The position numbers and the translations under genes are program-made. From Muribaculaceae bacterium (GTDB lineage: Bacteria; Bacillota; Clostridia; Lachnospirales; Lachnospiraceae), in the NCBI GenBank assembly GCA_023663465.1, contig JAMPHJ010000009.1:1-44265 (forward strand): 44,265 bases of DNA. The letters are read 5' to 3'. The notes below the pieces were generated by a model. It did not search any database. It was not told where the DNA came from and worked only from the letters and a program-made list of their open reading frames with translations. How positions within the stretch are numbered: position 1 is the stretch's first letter; every line of letters starts with the position of its first letter. Positions 17,590 through 27,447 of this stretch are shown here, one piece after another.

Positions 17590-20145
17590 ATGAGAATAGA
17601 ACATCTACGAGTCAATCACTTAAAAAACCCATTGGGGTATGATTTCCCCTATTTGACGCTTTCCTGGAAAGTAAGAGATGCGGCGGCGCATTTTTTGGAA
17701 GAAGTGCGTATCGTCATATCCCAGAGCGAGACAATGGACTCTTTTGTTTATGACAGTGGTATCCTGCATGATTTTAGAAGCTGCCAGTTGGAAGTAGAGA
17801 TGCCGCTACAGCCACGGACACGCTATTTCTGGAAAGTCTTTGTAACGGCGGATGACGGAAAGGAAAGCGCAGAAAGTGAGGTAGCATGGTTTGAGACGGC
17901 GAAAATGGAAGAGCCCTGGGAAGCATGCTGGATTGCGGCTCCGGAAGACAGGGAGAGAATGCCGGTTTTATACCGCTCTTTTTCTATCGTAGATACCTTG
18001 AAGAAGGCGCGGCTCTATAGTTTCGGCGCAGGATTATATGAAGTGGAAGTAAACGGTACAAAAGTGGGGGAAGAATACCTGCTTCCGGGCTATCATTCCT
18101 ACGATTTGCTGTTAGAATATCAGACCTTTGATTTGACGGACTATCTGCGAAAAGGTGACAACTGTGTCAGTATTTCCCTGGGGGAAGGCTGGTATAAAGG
18201 CAGGTTTGGATTTGACGATGTCTATCTGGATTTATATGGGGAAAGAAAAAAATGCATTGCAGAGCTATATCTGGAGTATGAATCGGGACGGATTGAGCGG
18301 ATTGATACGGATGGAAACTGGCAGGCGAAAGCAGGCAATATTCTGGGAAACGGAATCTATGACGGGGAATGTCAGAATGATTTGCTTGCGCCTATGTCCC
18401 TTACAGTGGAAGTATTACAGGATGATACTTTCCTGTTGACGGCAAGGTCCAATCCGCCCATTCATAAAGTGGGCGACTATGCGCCTGTATCGGAAAAAGA
18501 GCATCCGGACGGCTATCTGCTGCTGGATTTTGGCAAAAGTATCACCGGCTGGGTGGAATGGCAGGGGAAGTTAGATAGCGGACAACAGATTCGTCTGCAA
18601 TACGGCGAAGTGTTGCAGAACGGTGGTTTTTACCGGGATAATCTAAGGACGGCAAAGGCGGAGTTTGTCTATACTTCCGATGGAAACGAGAAGACGGTAC
18701 GCCCGCACTTTACCTATTATGGCTTCCGCTATGTCAAAGTCGAGGGGTTAAAGGAAGGGCAGAAACTAACGTTTCGGGCTTATCGCCTCATGTCCGATAT
18801 CGAGAGAACCGGCTTTATCGAGACTTCCGATACGAAGATAAATCAGTTATTTGAAAATACCCTGCGTTCCCAGAAATGTAATTTTCTGGATATTCCTACC
18901 GACTGCCCCCAGCGGGATGAGCGCATGGGATGGACGGGGGATGCCAATATCTTTGCGAATACGGCTTGTTTCCATATGGACAGCAGCGCCTTTTTCCATC
19001 ATTATACAAGGAGTCTGCATTTAGAACAGGGGTTGGGCAATGGAGCGATTCCTTTCTTTTCCCCTAGACCCAAGGTCCCGGTGAATGAGCGGACGAATCC
19101 TTTTTATCTGGATACCGGCGCATGTATCTGGGGCGATGTGGCAGTCATGCTTCCCTGGACGCTCTATCAGTACTATGGCGATAAGGCGCTTCTTAGGGAA
19201 CAGTACCCGATGATGAAAGAATGGATCGAATATGTCAGAGGACGTTCTAAAGAAAACGAAATTCCGTTTCTATGGCAGAACGATAGGCAGTTAGGGGACT
19301 GGCTGGCGTTAGATAACGGCAATATTCATAATCCGGTGGGGAAGACGGACGCTGGTTTTCTTGCCTCAGCATGTTACTATCAGTCTACGCTGACGCTGGC
19401 GCAGGCGGCGGAGGCATTGGGACTGGCGGAAGCGGAAAAATACCGGGAGCTTTCGGAAAAGATTAAAAAGGCGTTTATCGGCTTCTATTTTACGACAGAC
19501 GGAAGGCTGAAAATTGATTTGACCCAGACGGCATGCGCCTTTTTACTACATATCGGGCTTTATCCCGAACATGCGGCAGAAAAGTTAAAGGCAGATTTAA
19601 AACGTCAGATAGAAGAAAACCAAGGGCATCTGAATACCGGTTTTCTTGGAACGCCGATTTTATGTCTGGCACTATCAGATAACGGGTGTAATGATTTATC
19701 CTACGATTTGCTTCTCAACGAAGAATATCCGGGCTGGCTCTATGAGGTGAATCTGGGAGCGACTACTGTCTGGGAGCGTTGGAACTCATTAGGCGAGGAT
19801 GGCGTAATAAGCGGTACGGGGATGAACAGCCTGAATCATTACGCTTATGGAAGTATTGCGGACTGGATGTACCGGTATATGTGCGGATTCCAGCCGGCGA
19901 TGGGGCAGGATATCCCGATGACGATAAGACCCATGCCGGATACGAGATTTTCTTTCGTAAAAGGACGCTGGGAGTCTGTATTTGGGACGTATGTAAGCGG
20001 CTGGCATTATGAAGAGGGGACGGGTTTCCAATATGAGATGGAAATTCCTTTTAATACAATAGCAAATGTTATTTTACCAAATGGAAAAAAACATCGCTTA
20101 GAAAGCGGAATATACAGGTTTGATAAGGATGGGCAGATCCTTTGA
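17590..20145 (+). CDS. Alpha-L-rhamnosidase, glycoside hydrolase family 78
   Basis: An 851-residue intracellular enzyme that releases terminal alpha-L-rhamnose. The N-terminal part is a fibronectin-like domain (RVNHLKNPLGYDFPYLTLSWKV begins the usual GH78 opening) and a beta-sandwich with GLYEVEVNGTKVGEE and SLGEGWYKGRFGF. The catalytic barrel carries PTDCPQRDERMGWTGDA near residues 436-452, the family hallmark with the acidic residues of the active site, and TTVWERWNS near 725. A C-terminal beta domain ends the protein. No signal peptide is seen, so substrate is probably imported by the ABC system first. It ends inside a 10-bp inverted repeat before the GGDEF gene. Confidence 0.93.
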   Translation: MRIEHLRVNHLKNPLGYDFPYLTLSWKVRDAAAHFLEEVRIVISQSETMDSFVYDSGILHDFRSCQLEVEMPLQPRTRYFWKVFVTADDGKESAESEVAWFETAKMEEPWEACWIAAPEDRERMPVLYRSFSIVDTLKKARLYSFGAGLYEVEVNGTKVGEEYLLPGYHSYDLLLEYQTFDLTDYLRKGDNCVSISLGEGWYKGRFGFDDVYLDLYGERKKCIAELYLEYESGRIERIDTDGNWQAKAGNILGNGIYDGECQNDLLAPMSLTVEVLQDDTFLLTARSNPPIHKVGDYAPVSEKEHPDGYLLLDFGKSITGWVEWQGKLDSGQQIRLQYGEVLQNGGFYRDNLRTAKAEFVYTSDGNEKTVRPHFTYYGFRYVKVEGLKEGQKLTFRAYRLMSDIERTGFIETSDTKINQLFENTLRSQKCNFLDIPTDCPQRDERMGWTGDANIFANTACFHMDSSAFFHHYTRSLHLEQGLGNGAIPFFSPRPKVPVNERTNPFYLDTGACIWGDVAVMLPWTLYQYYGDKALLREQYPMMKEWIEYVRGRSKENEIPFLWQNDRQLGDWLALDNGNIHNPVGKTDAGFLASACYYQSTLTLAQAAEALGLAEAEKYRELSEKIKKAFIGFYFTTDGRLKIDLTQTACAFLLHIGLYPEHAAEKLKADLKRQIEENQGHLNTGFLGTPILCLALSDNGCNDLSYDLLLNEEYPGWLYEVNLGATTVWERWNSLGEDGVISGTGMNSLNHYAYGSIADWMYRYMCGFQPAMGQDIPMTIRPMPDTRFSFVKGRWESVFGTYVSGWHYEEGTGFQYEMEIPFNTIANVILPNGKKHRLESGIYRFDKDGQIL

Positions 20146-20165
20146 AAGAAACGTACTTTCAAAGG
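20139..20165 (+). other. Inverted repeat over the rhamnosidase stop
   Basis: CCTTTGAAAG (20139-20148) and CTTTCAAAGG (20156-20165) form a perfect 10-bp stem with a 7-base loop; the TGA stop is inside the left arm. No T-run follows. A second hairpin comes right after it. These may adjust transcript level between the enzyme genes and the signalling genes. Confidence 0.65.
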
Positions 20166-20173
20166 AAGGACCG

Positions 20174-20193
20174 TTATCCGGTGAAGCGGATAA
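20174..20193 (+). other. Small hairpin next to the ribosome binding site of the GGDEF gene
   Basis: TTATCCG (20174-20180) pairs with CGGATAA (20187-20193). The right arm touches the AAGGAGAG site for the next gene, so folding could reduce its translation. It is the second of two hairpins in this 61-base gap. Confidence 0.5.
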
Positions 20194-20206
20194 GGAGAGA
20201 ATATTT

Positions 20207-22096
20207 ATGAAGATTGCTGTACTTGTGGGCGGGATTGCATATGAGACGCAGCGGCGTCTGTTAGAAGGGATTACCCAGTATGCAGAAGAGAAAAATATCA
20301 GTATTTTTGTATTTACCTGTAACGGGGACATTTACAAACAGTCAGAATACGGCATGGGGGAATTTCAAATCTTTCATTTGCCGGACTTAAACCGTTATGA
20401 TGGGATTATTTTCGCCAGGGATACGATTCAGAGTGAGCAGTTTGCGGCGGATATCACGAAGCGGATTGAGGAATCGGGAGTGCCGGCGGTCAGCATTGAA
20501 AACGATATTCCGGGGATGCCGGTCTATTATGTGGACAACAGGGAAGCGATGCGGGATATGGTAACGCATGTTATTGAAATGCACGGTGCGAAAGATATCT
20601 GTTATCTGTCAGGACCTAAGCAGAATCCCGAAAGCGCAGAACGCTTAAAGGGCGCGCAGGACGCCATAGAAGCGCATGGGCTGAAACTGCCAAAAGAGAG
20701 GCTTTTTTATGGAAATTACTGGATAGACAGCGGCAAAGAGCTGGTGGATACGCTGATGAAGCAGGCGGAGGAGCAGGAAAAGATGCTGCCGGACGCCATT
20801 GTCTGTGCCAACGACGATATGGCGCTGGGAGCCTATATCGAGCTGAACGAGCGCGGCGTCGAGGTGGGAAAAGAGATGATCCTGACCGGATACGACCATA
20901 CGTCGGATGCCACGAATCTTTCCCCCAAGATTACGACCGTCGAGAAGCCCCAGGCGCAGATTGGCTACGAAGCCTGTAAGAGCCTTGTGGAACATGCCGG
21001 GGAAACCCGAATCGGGAAGCAGATAGAAAGCCGGAAATTCAAGGTAAAACATTTTTACCGCGGAAGCTGCGGGTGTCAGGACCATAAGAAAAGGAAACTT
21101 TCCAAAGTGCAGTTGAAAAATTTGCAGCAGAAACTGGAAATCTTCAACATAGCAGAAATCAATAAAAACATGGTATCCGACTTAAACGACTGCGATAATC
21201 AGCAGGATTTCTATGAGTGTCTGAAGGAGTATATCGCGCAGCTGGATTTTTCCTTCCTCTATCTGTGTCTCTGCGAGGACAAAGATGCGGAGGATAAGAC
21301 GGAATACAGTTATCAGATTCATGAAAACTATTCTGAGCAGATTTATATTCCGGTTGCCTATGAGGAAGGCGTTTTTACCCAATATCCCTATTTTGCCTGT
21401 AAAGATTTGCTTCCGCAGGAATGCATGGATAAAATCGGCAGCCAGCTATGCATTGTGGCGCCGGTTCATTTCCGCAAAAACTGCCTCGGCTATCTGGTCA
21501 TGTGCGGAAGCGGACTTCCCTTTAACAGCACGCAGTTTCAGATGTGGCTGATGAATATTTCAAATGCCTTAGAGAACATCCGCAAACAGACGGAGTTAAA
21601 ACGCCTCGTCAAGAAACTCAACAGCGTCTGGATGTTAGACAGTCTGACCCAGATTTACAACAGAGCCGGATTTTTCCACTTTGCGGATAAGCTGCTAAAG
21701 GAGTGTAAGAAACATGAAACGCCAATCGGAATGCTTTTCGTGGATATCAATAAGCTAAAGCGTGTGAACGACGGTTTCGGGCATGAAGAGGGCGATTTCT
21801 ATATCAAGACCGTCGCCGACTATCTGAAAAAACTGAAAAACGACGGACAGCTTCTGATGCGCTATGGCGGGGATGAATTTGTGGTTTTGGGCGAGTTTGT
21901 GACAGGGGAAGAATTTAAAAACCTGTTAGAAAAATTAAACCCGGAACTTGCCCTATGCAGACAGCAGCATCAGAAACCCTACGAAATGAGCGTGAGTATC
22001 GGCTTCCAGTCGGTATCGATGACGCAGGATTTCCAGCTGGATGAGCTGATGAAACAGGCGGACCAGGAAATGTATACCATGAAAAAGAAAGGATAG
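20207..22096 (+). CDS. Soluble LacI-type sugar sensor fused to diguanylate cyclase (GGDEF)
   Basis: A 629-residue cytoplasmic protein. Residues 1-300 are a periplasmic-binding/LacI-type sensor without a helix-turn-helix: [38 protein letters not shown], and a C-lobe with [19 protein letters not shown] and [12 protein letters not shown] middle section of about 150 residues resembles a GAF-like or linker region. The C-terminal domain is an intact diguanylate cyclase: [27 protein letters not shown] and YGGDEF (GGDEF at 554-558). No clear RxxD inhibition site is seen before it. No membrane segment is visible, so it should sense an imported sugar and make cyclic-di-GMP. ATG 20207 follows AAGGAGAG; the frame is open further upstream without a site. 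Confidence 0.88.
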   Translation: MKIAVLVGGIAYETQRRLLEGITQYAEEKNISIFVFTCNGDIYKQSEYGMGEFQIFHLPDLNRYDGIIFARDTIQSEQFAADITKRIEESGVPAVSIENDIPGMPVYYVDNREAMRDMVTHVIEMHGAKDICYLSGPKQNPESAERLKGAQDAIEAHGLKLPKERLFYGNYWIDSGKELVDTLMKQAEEQEKMLPDAIVCANDDMALGAYIELNERGVEVGKEMILTGYDHTSDATNLSPKITTVEKPQAQIGYEACKSLVEHAGETRIGKQIESRKFKVKHFYRGSCGCQDHKKRKLSKVQLKNLQQKLEIFNIAEINKNMVSDLNDCDNQQDFYECLKEYIAQLDFSFLYLCLCEDKDAEDKTEYSYQIHENYSEQIYIPVAYEEGVFTQYPYFACKDLLPQECMDKIGSQLCIVAPVHFRKNCLGYLVMCGSGLPFNSTQFQMWLMNISNALENIRKQTELKRLVKKLNSVWMLDSLTQIYNRAGFFHFADKLLKECKKHETPIGMLFVDINKLKRVNDGFGHEEGDFYIKTVADYLKKLKNDGQLLMRYGGDEFVVLGEFVTGEEFKNLLEKLNPELALCRQQHQKPYEMSVSIGFQSVSMTQDFQLDELMKQADQEMYTMKKKG

Positions 22097-22103
22097 ACGA
22101 AGG

Positions 22104-23849
22104 ATGAAAAAAGGCGTATCGATTCAGGTAAAAGTTATGATTAGCATGTTCATTATTTTGGCGGCGGTACTGTTTAATACCTTCTTCACCAATGCCAATC
22201 TGGGGAATATTGAACAGTCGGCGGCACAGATGAACCAGATTTATGTCCAGATTCAGAAGTTGTATGGAAATATTGGAAAAAGAGTCGAGATGATACAGAA
22301 GTATGCGAATATTTTAGTGGGCAGCTCCGATGACGACTTAGTCATTGCGGGCGATATCTACGGGCAGCTGGATAGTGAAATGACGACGGTCAAAGGGCTG
22401 CTTGTAGAGCTTGGGGATTACGCCCGGATGACGGAAAATGAAGAATTAATTGCCCTTTTTGCGCAATACAGCGACGGATGCGACGTTTTGCTGGATAGTA
22501 TGCAGACCCTCAGCCAGATTCGGAAAGAGGGCGATATGGCAGGCGCCAAGATGTATCTGGGGACAGAAGCGTTAGCCATTATTCTTTCCCAGGAGCAGGT
22601 GTGCATCGATTTGGAAGCAGCGTTTGATATCTGTCTGGCGGACGCCCAAAAAAGTCTGGAAGGGCGCATCAATATTGCGGAAAACAGCAGTCTGGCAGTT
22701 TCTATCATCAGTATTTTAAGCATTCTCTTTTCCCTTATCATGTGTTATAAGGATATGCTGCAGCCCATGAAGAAACTGAGCCTGAAAGTACAGCAGATAG
22801 CGTCCCGGATAGCGGAAGGAACCTGCGATTTGACCGAGCGGATGCCCACCAGGAGAAACGATGAAATCGGACAGCTGATGGCAAGCATGAACCTGCTCTT
22901 AGAAGCCTTTTTAAAGCTTACTTATAAAGTCCAGAAAACAACCGCATATATGGAGGAAGCGGCGAACCGGACCAAGGTGCAGTTTGCGACGTCCAATGAT
23001 AAAATAAACGATTTATCGGCAGTCATGGAAGAACTTTCGGCGGGCAGTGAAGAGGTTTCCACCCTTGTAAACCAGATGAAGGGAAAGATGCAGGAAATCG
23101 CCGGTCAGACGGGCGATATTACGGGCGAAGTAGAACAGGGAAGCAGCTTTGCCGCAGATTTACGGGAACGGGCAGGATATATCCGTAGTAAGACCACGGA
23201 AAGCAGGAAAAATTCAGAAAACATGGTCGGAACCATCAAAGAGACGATGTCGAAGAGCATCGAAGAAAGCCATAGCATTAACCGCGTGAACGAACTGACC
23301 AACACGATTCTGGAAATTGCTTCCCAGACCAACCTGCTGGCGTTAAACGCCGCCATCGAAGCGGCAAGGGCAGGGGAGGCCGGCAAAGGATTTGCGGTCG
23401 TGGCGGAAGAAATACGCGCCCTTGCGGATAATAGTAAGACAAACGCCAGCGCCATCCAGGAATTGAATAACAAGATTATTGAAATCGTCCAGTCCTTATG
23501 CGCGTGCAGTGAGAAGATGCTGGGATTTGTGGATTCCGATATTATGGAAGATTATAAAAACTTTGAGAACATGTCCATCCAATATGCCGATGATGCGGAC
23601 GCAGTATCCCAAATCATGGAAAAGATACAGGGCAGCGTAGATCATATCAATCAGCAGATTTTTAGTGTGACCCAGAATATCGGCGGTATTTCATCCTCGA
23701 TGGAGGAAAGCACGCAGGGAATCCAGAACGTAGCCCAGAATGTGCTGGATATTTCCAATACCACCAATGAGATTTACCGGGAAACCTGTGAAAATACCAA
23801 GGTGACGACAGAGTTAAAGCATGTTTCGGCAGGATTTGTCGTGGAATAA
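22104..23849 (+). CDS. Methyl-accepting chemotaxis protein in the glycan cluster
   Basis: A 581-residue chemoreceptor. A first membrane segment lies at about 8-30, an extracellular four-helix-like region to about 195, then a second segment ([19 protein letters not shown]) near 197-216. A HAMP-like region follows, then the signalling domain with the conserved tip [20 protein letters not shown] near residue 410 and [11 protein letters not shown]. It begins 7 bases after the GGDEF gene, so the two are co-transcribed and probably work in one signalling response. The ligand may be a sugar or a bound sugar-binding protein; this is inferred from position. Confidence 0.92.
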   Translation: MKKGVSIQVKVMISMFIILAAVLFNTFFTNANLGNIEQSAAQMNQIYVQIQKLYGNIGKRVEMIQKYANILVGSSDDDLVIAGDIYGQLDSEMTTVKGLLVELGDYARMTENEELIALFAQYSDGCDVLLDSMQTLSQIRKEGDMAGAKMYLGTEALAIILSQEQVCIDLEAAFDICLADAQKSLEGRINIAENSSLAVSIISILSILFSLIMCYKDMLQPMKKLSLKVQQIASRIAEGTCDLTERMPTRRNDEIGQLMASMNLLLEAFLKLTYKVQKTTAYMEEAANRTKVQFATSNDKINDLSAVMEELSAGSEEVSTLVNQMKGKMQEIAGQTGDITGEVEQGSSFAADLRERAGYIRSKTTESRKNSENMVGTIKETMSKSIEESHSINRVNELTNTILEIASQTNLLALNAAIEAARAGEAGKGFAVVAEEIRALADNSKTNASAIQELNNKIIEIVQSLCACSEKMLGFVDSDIMEDYKNFENMSIQYADDADAVSQIMEKIQGSVDHINQQIFSVTQNIGGISSSMEESTQGIQNVAQNVLDISNTTNEIYRETCENTKVTTELKHVSAGFVVE

Positions 23850-23883
23850 GAGTCTCTTTTTTCCTAATTTTACAGATTGGTAC

Positions 23884-23913
23884 TTTACATATCCCCCCTC
23901 AAAGCGATATGAT
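23884..23913 (+). promoter_or_regulatory. Probable promoter of the sufC/sufB-like pair
   Basis: TTTACA (23884-23889), an 18-base spacer and TATGAT (23908-23913), each one base from consensus. It lies 75 bases before the sufC-like start, downstream of the chemoreceptor gene, so the Fe-S genes probably have their own transcript. Confidence 0.6.
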
Positions 23914-23988
23914 AATGTAGATGTGAAATAAGCGCTAAAGCATAGAGAGTGGTGCACTTTCAACTATAAGATGACAGAGGTATGGATT

Positions 23989-24744
23989 ATGCTGGAATTA
24001 AAGAAGATATCTTTTGAGGTATCGGGGGAAGATAGGAAAGAGAGCCAGAAAGAAATCGTCAGGGATATCAGCCTGACGGTAGAGGAACGTAAGTTCGTGG
24101 TTATAACCGGACCCAACGGCAGCGGAAAGTCGACCCTTGCCAAATTAATCGCAGGAATCGAGAAGCCGACCAGCGGACAGATTTTTTTGGATGGCATCGA
24201 TATTACGGATACAGGCATTACCGAACGGGCGAAAATGGGAATCGGCTTTGCCTTCCAGCAGCCGGTGCGGTTTAAAGGACTGGAAGTGCTGGATTTGTTA
24301 CGGATTGCATCGGGCAGGAATCTGTCGGCGTCGGACGCCTGTGAATATCTGGCGGAAGTGGGGCTTTGCGCCAGGGATTATATCAAGCGGGAGGTCAACG
24401 CAAGTTTGTCCGGCGGCGAGCTGAAACGCATCGAAATCGCAACCGTTCTGGCAAGGGAAAGCAAATTGTCCGTTTTTGACGAACCGGAAGCCGGCATCGA
24501 CCTCTGGAGCTTCCAGAATCTGATTCAGGTCTTTGAGCGATTGCAGAAGCGGGATAAAGAGGGGTCTATTATCATCATTTCCCATCAGGAACGGATTCTG
24601 AATATTGCGGATGAGATTATCGTGCTGGCGGATGGCAGGATTGCCGACAGAGGGGCGAAAGAAGAGATTTTGCCGGGACTTTTAGGGACGCCTTCCGCCA
24701 TCAGCCAGTGTACGGGGAATGAAGGCAGAAAGGAGCGGTTGTAA
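23989..24744 (+). CDS. SufC/SmsC-like ATPase for Fe-S cluster assembly
   Basis: A 251-residue ABC ATPase of the SufC type. Motifs are Walker A GPNGSGKST (residues 41-49), a Q-loop in FAFQQPVRFKGL, the signature LSGGELKR, Walker B LSVFDEPEAGIDLW and a switch histidine in IIISHQERI. FDEPEAGID is characteristic of the SufC branch rather than of transporters, and no permease gene is nearby. It forms a two-gene unit with the SufB-like gene 2 bases downstream, the minimal arrangement described as the SUF-like minimal system in anaerobes. ATG 23989 follows AGAGGT at about 8 bases; an in-frame ATG lies at 23971. Confidence 0.9.
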   Translation: MLELKKISFEVSGEDRKESQKEIVRDISLTVEERKFVVITGPNGSGKSTLAKLIAGIEKPTSGQIFLDGIDITDTGITERAKMGIGFAFQQPVRFKGLEVLDLLRIASGRNLSASDACEYLAEVGLCARDYIKREVNASLSGGELKRIEIATVLARESKLSVFDEPEAGIDLWSFQNLIQVFERLQKRDKEGSIIIISHQERILNIADEIIVLADGRIADRGAKEEILPGLLGTPSAISQCTGNEGRKERL

Positions 24745-24746
24745 CC

Positions 24747-25667
24747 ATGCTTGATACAATACAGAAACGGCTTCTGGCGGAAGTGGCGGATTTACACGAG
24801 GTGCCGGAAGGAGCTTATAATATCCGGGCGAACGGACAGATGGAGGCAAGAAATACTACAGCCAATATCGACATAGTATCCAAACAGGACGTGAGCGGCA
24901 TCGATATTTATATAAAACCGGGGACGAAGAAAGAAAGCGTCCATATCCCGGTAGTTTTAAGCCAGAGCGGTCTCAAAGAAATGGTCTATAACGATTTCCA
25001 TATCGGGGAAGATGCGGACGTGGTAATTGTGGCGGGCTGCGGCATTGATAACTGCGGCGGACAAGATGCGCAGCACGACGGTATCCACCGGTTTTATCTT
25101 GGAAAAAATGCGAAAGTCAAATATGTGGAAAAACATTACGGCTCCGGTGATGGTGCAGGAAAACGTATCCTGAATCCGGGCACGGAAGTTTATATGGAAG
25201 AAAATAGTTTCATGGAAATGGAAATGGTGCAGATAAAAGGCGTCGATTCCACGAACCGAAAAACCATCGCAGAGCTTTCATCAGGCGCGAAACTGCTTGT
25301 GCGCGAGCGGCTGATGACCCACGGCAGACAACAGGCATTCAGCGCTTATGAAGTGAATCTGAATGGGGAAGGCGCCAGCGCGGATGTGATTTCCCGTTCC
25401 GTGGCAAGGGACGCTTCTTATCAGAAATTCGATTCCAGACTGACAGGCAAGGTTCCCTGCACGGGGCATACGGAGTGCGACGCAATCATTATGGATAAGG
25501 CAAGGGTCTTAGCGGTGCCCCAGTTAGAGGCGGATAATGTGGACGCCGCGCTGATTCACGAGGCGGCAATCGGTAAGATTGCAGGGGAGCAGATTATCAA
25601 GCTGATGACGCTTGGCTTAACGGAAGCGGAAGCGGAAGAGCAGATTATTAATGGATTTTTGAAATAA
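24747..25667 (+). CDS. SufB/SmsB-like Fe-S scaffold protein
   Basis: A 306-residue SufB/SufD-family protein. It is shorter than the roughly 470 residues of Escherichia coli SufB and keeps the beta-helix core and C-terminal helices. Visible features include AGCGIDNCGGQDAQHDGIH in the middle, GHTECDAIIMD and the family ending LEADNVDAALIHEAAIGKI. The cysteine-rich loop and the C-terminal histidine/glutamate may hold the cluster. AAGGAG lies 10 bases before ATG. No SufD, SufS or SufU gene is adjacent, consistent with a minimal two-gene system. Confidence 0.9.
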   Translation: MLDTIQKRLLAEVADLHEVPEGAYNIRANGQMEARNTTANIDIVSKQDVSGIDIYIKPGTKKESVHIPVVLSQSGLKEMVYNDFHIGEDADVVIVAGCGIDNCGGQDAQHDGIHRFYLGKNAKVKYVEKHYGSGDGAGKRILNPGTEVYMEENSFMEMEMVQIKGVDSTNRKTIAELSSGAKLLVRERLMTHGRQQAFSAYEVNLNGEGASADVISRSVARDASYQKFDSRLTGKVPCTGHTECDAIIMDKARVLAVPQLEADNVDAALIHEAAIGKIAGEQIIKLMTLGLTEAEAEEQIINGFLK

Positions 25668-25680
25668 AATTTGTTTTACG

Positions 25681-25705
25681 AGGGCGGAATTTCCGTCCTT
25701 TTTTT
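25681..25705 (+). terminator. Terminator after the sufB-like gene
   Basis: AGGGCGG (25681-25687) pairs with CCGTCCT (25693-25699), with one G-T pair and a 5-base loop, followed by a run of seven Ts. It lies 13 bases after the stop. Confidence 0.85.
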
Positions 25706-25779
25706 CATTTAATTTTAGGTTTTCTGCAAAATTTGTTGTTCTTTTTGCAAAATTTGCACATTTTTGTTGTAAAATGATA

Positions 25780-25809
25780 TTGAAGTGGTGTATAGTAAAA
25801 TAGTATAAT
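25780..25809 (+). promoter_or_regulatory. Probable promoter of the second chemoreceptor
   Basis: TTGAAG (25780-25785), 18 bases, then a consensus TATAAT (25804-25809), followed by a leader of about 70 bases to the start at 25886. Confidence 0.55.
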
Positions 25810-25885
25810 AATAAGGGTATGTCAAATTTCATTGCAATTCTATGCAAAATCATTAAGGCAGAAAGTGCGAAGAAAGGGGTTATCT

Positions 25886-27430
25886 ATGAACACAAACGTT
25901 GTTGAAGAGTATATGAACAAAGTGTATACAATCGTTATTCTGGTTGGTACGGGAGCCTGTTGTGCCGGAGGCAGTACGACAGGGGTTTTGAAGCTGTTAG
26001 GATTTTATCCGACGGTTCCCTGGCTTGCGATAGGTATTTTCGTCGGAAGTTGTATCCTGTATTTTTCCATTGGCGTATGGTTTGTCACCCATGCTTATGA
26101 AATCAGCGAGGAGGGGGGGGCAAAAAGAATCAGGCACGACATGATGGTAAAGGGCAAAATATTTATGCTGATTATCCTGACGATTCAGTGGAATTTCTTT
26201 GTCTATATGCTGCCCAGCCGTGATTTTTGGGCATATGCCTTTTTCTTTATCATCTTAATAGCTTTTTTCATGGATGTGAAACTGACCTCTGCTTTATCCG
26301 CAGCCATCGTTGTTTCCACGATAGTTGCATGGATTTTCCGGGCGGACAAACTGCTGCCGGTGAAAGATGCGTATTTTATCCCGGAAATGGTCTTTCGGAT
26401 TATTTGTATCACGTTATCCATTGCAGGAATTATCCTGTTTGATTTCTTAGTAGAGCATTATCTGATTAATGTAAAAAAAGAAGAGCTGGAAGCCAACAAT
26501 TCAAGGGTGGAAAAAGTGCTTTCCAAAGTGACTTCCCTTGTAGCGGACTTAAACGATACAAGTGTTATTTTATCTGAAGTTTCCCAGAATGAGAGTGCTT
26601 CCACGGAAGAGCTGTCCGCGACCAGCGATTCCCTGCTGAAAACCAGCAATGCCGTATTGCAGGAAACGGAAAGAAGCCGGGAAAATATGACGTCCCTGGA
26701 GGACTGCTCCGTAGAGCTGGATAAGAATATCGCGGAAGTGGAACGAATTTCCAGAGACCTTCTGGCGAAATCTTCCGAGAACGAAGTCCTGCTAAAAGAG
26801 CTGCAGGAAAAGAATAAAGAAGTTTCCGATTCTTCCCAGAATACGCAGAAAATGTCGGAAGCGCTGCTGGGCTGCGTAGATGAAATCGGCATTGCCCTCA
26901 AGGTGATTAACGATATTTCCTCTTCCACAAGTCTGCTAGCCTTAAACGCTTCCATTGAGGCAGCGAGAGCGGGTGAAGCGGGCAAAGGTTTCGCCGTCGT
27001 AGCGGAATCTGTCGGCGGACTGGCAGCGAATACGAAAGAATCCCTGAGCGATATCCAGGAAGTCATCAACAAGCTGCAGAGCAATGTAAGGGAAATGTCC
27101 ACTTCGGTTGAGGTAAGCACCACGAGTCTGGAGCGGCAGAATGAGACCTTCGAGCAGACTTTTGCAAGTATCGAGGATATGATGTCCATTATCAAAGCTT
27201 CCTTAGACGCTATCACCGAGATGAACCGGGTACATACCAAACAGAGCGATATCATCCAGACGACGGTTTCCATCAATCAGGAAATCCTGGAAGCCGTTCA
27301 GTCGGAAAGCGAGCAGTTTATTAATATATCTGAGATGATTAATGACAATTCTTCCAACATCATCAAGATGACCGCCCAGGCGGAGCAGTTAGAGAGTATG
27401 ATTGGGGATTTGAAGGCTACGTTGTTATAA
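25886..27430 (+). CDS. Chemoreceptor with a six-helix membrane sensor
   Basis: A 514-residue chemotaxis-type signalling protein. Its N-terminal 190 residues hold about six hydrophobic segments (for example [58 protein letters not shown]) with little extracellular sequence, so it lacks the usual ligand-binding domain. The rest is a coiled-coil signalling domain with the conserved tip [20 protein letters not shown] near residue 353. No HAMP domain is obvious. ATG 25886 follows GAAAGGGG by about 8 bases; the frame is open upstream. An 8-G tract at 26113-26120 lies within the coding region. It stands alone between terminators. Confidence 0.88.
   Translation: MNTNVVEEYMNKVYTIVILVGTGACCAGGSTTGVLKLLGFYPTVPWLAIGIFVGSCILYFSIGVWFVTHAYEISEEGGAKRIRHDMMVKGKIFMLIILTIQWNFFVYMLPSRDFWAYAFFFIILIAFFMDVKLTSALSAAIVVSTIVAWIFRADKLLPVKDAYFIPEMVFRIICITLSIAGIILFDFLVEHYLINVKKEELEANNSRVEKVLSKVTSLVADLNDTSVILSEVSQNESASTEELSATSDSLLKTSNAVLQETERSRENMTSLEDCSVELDKNIAEVERISRDLLAKSSENEVLLKELQEKNKEVSDSSQNTQKMSEALLGCVDEIGIALKVINDISSSTSLLALNASIEAARAGEAGKGFAVVAESVGGLAANTKESLSDIQEVINKLQSNVREMSTSVEVSTTSLERQNETFEQTFASIEDMMSIIKASLDAITEMNRVHTKQSDIIQTTVSINQEILEAVQSESEQFINISEMINDNSSNIIKMTAQAEQLESMIGDLKATLL
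26113..26120 (+). repeat. 8-G homopolymer in the second chemoreceptor gene
   Basis: Eight Gs in frame encode the end of Glu, Gly-Gly and the start of Ala after membrane segment two. The gene is open at this length. A slip of one base would truncate it. Confidence 0.9.
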
Positions 27431-27447
27431 AGAAAAATAAAAGAGGA

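Noticed and set aside
23845-23870. Terminator after the first chemoreceptor
   Set aside because: AAGAG and CTCTT before a T-run form only a 5-bp stem with a one-base loop, which is not credible.
26458-27276. Minus-strand open frame of 272 codons inside the second chemoreceptor
   Set aside because: It is antisense to a clear chemoreceptor coiled coil; its serine-rich product is the expected shadow of that codon pattern.
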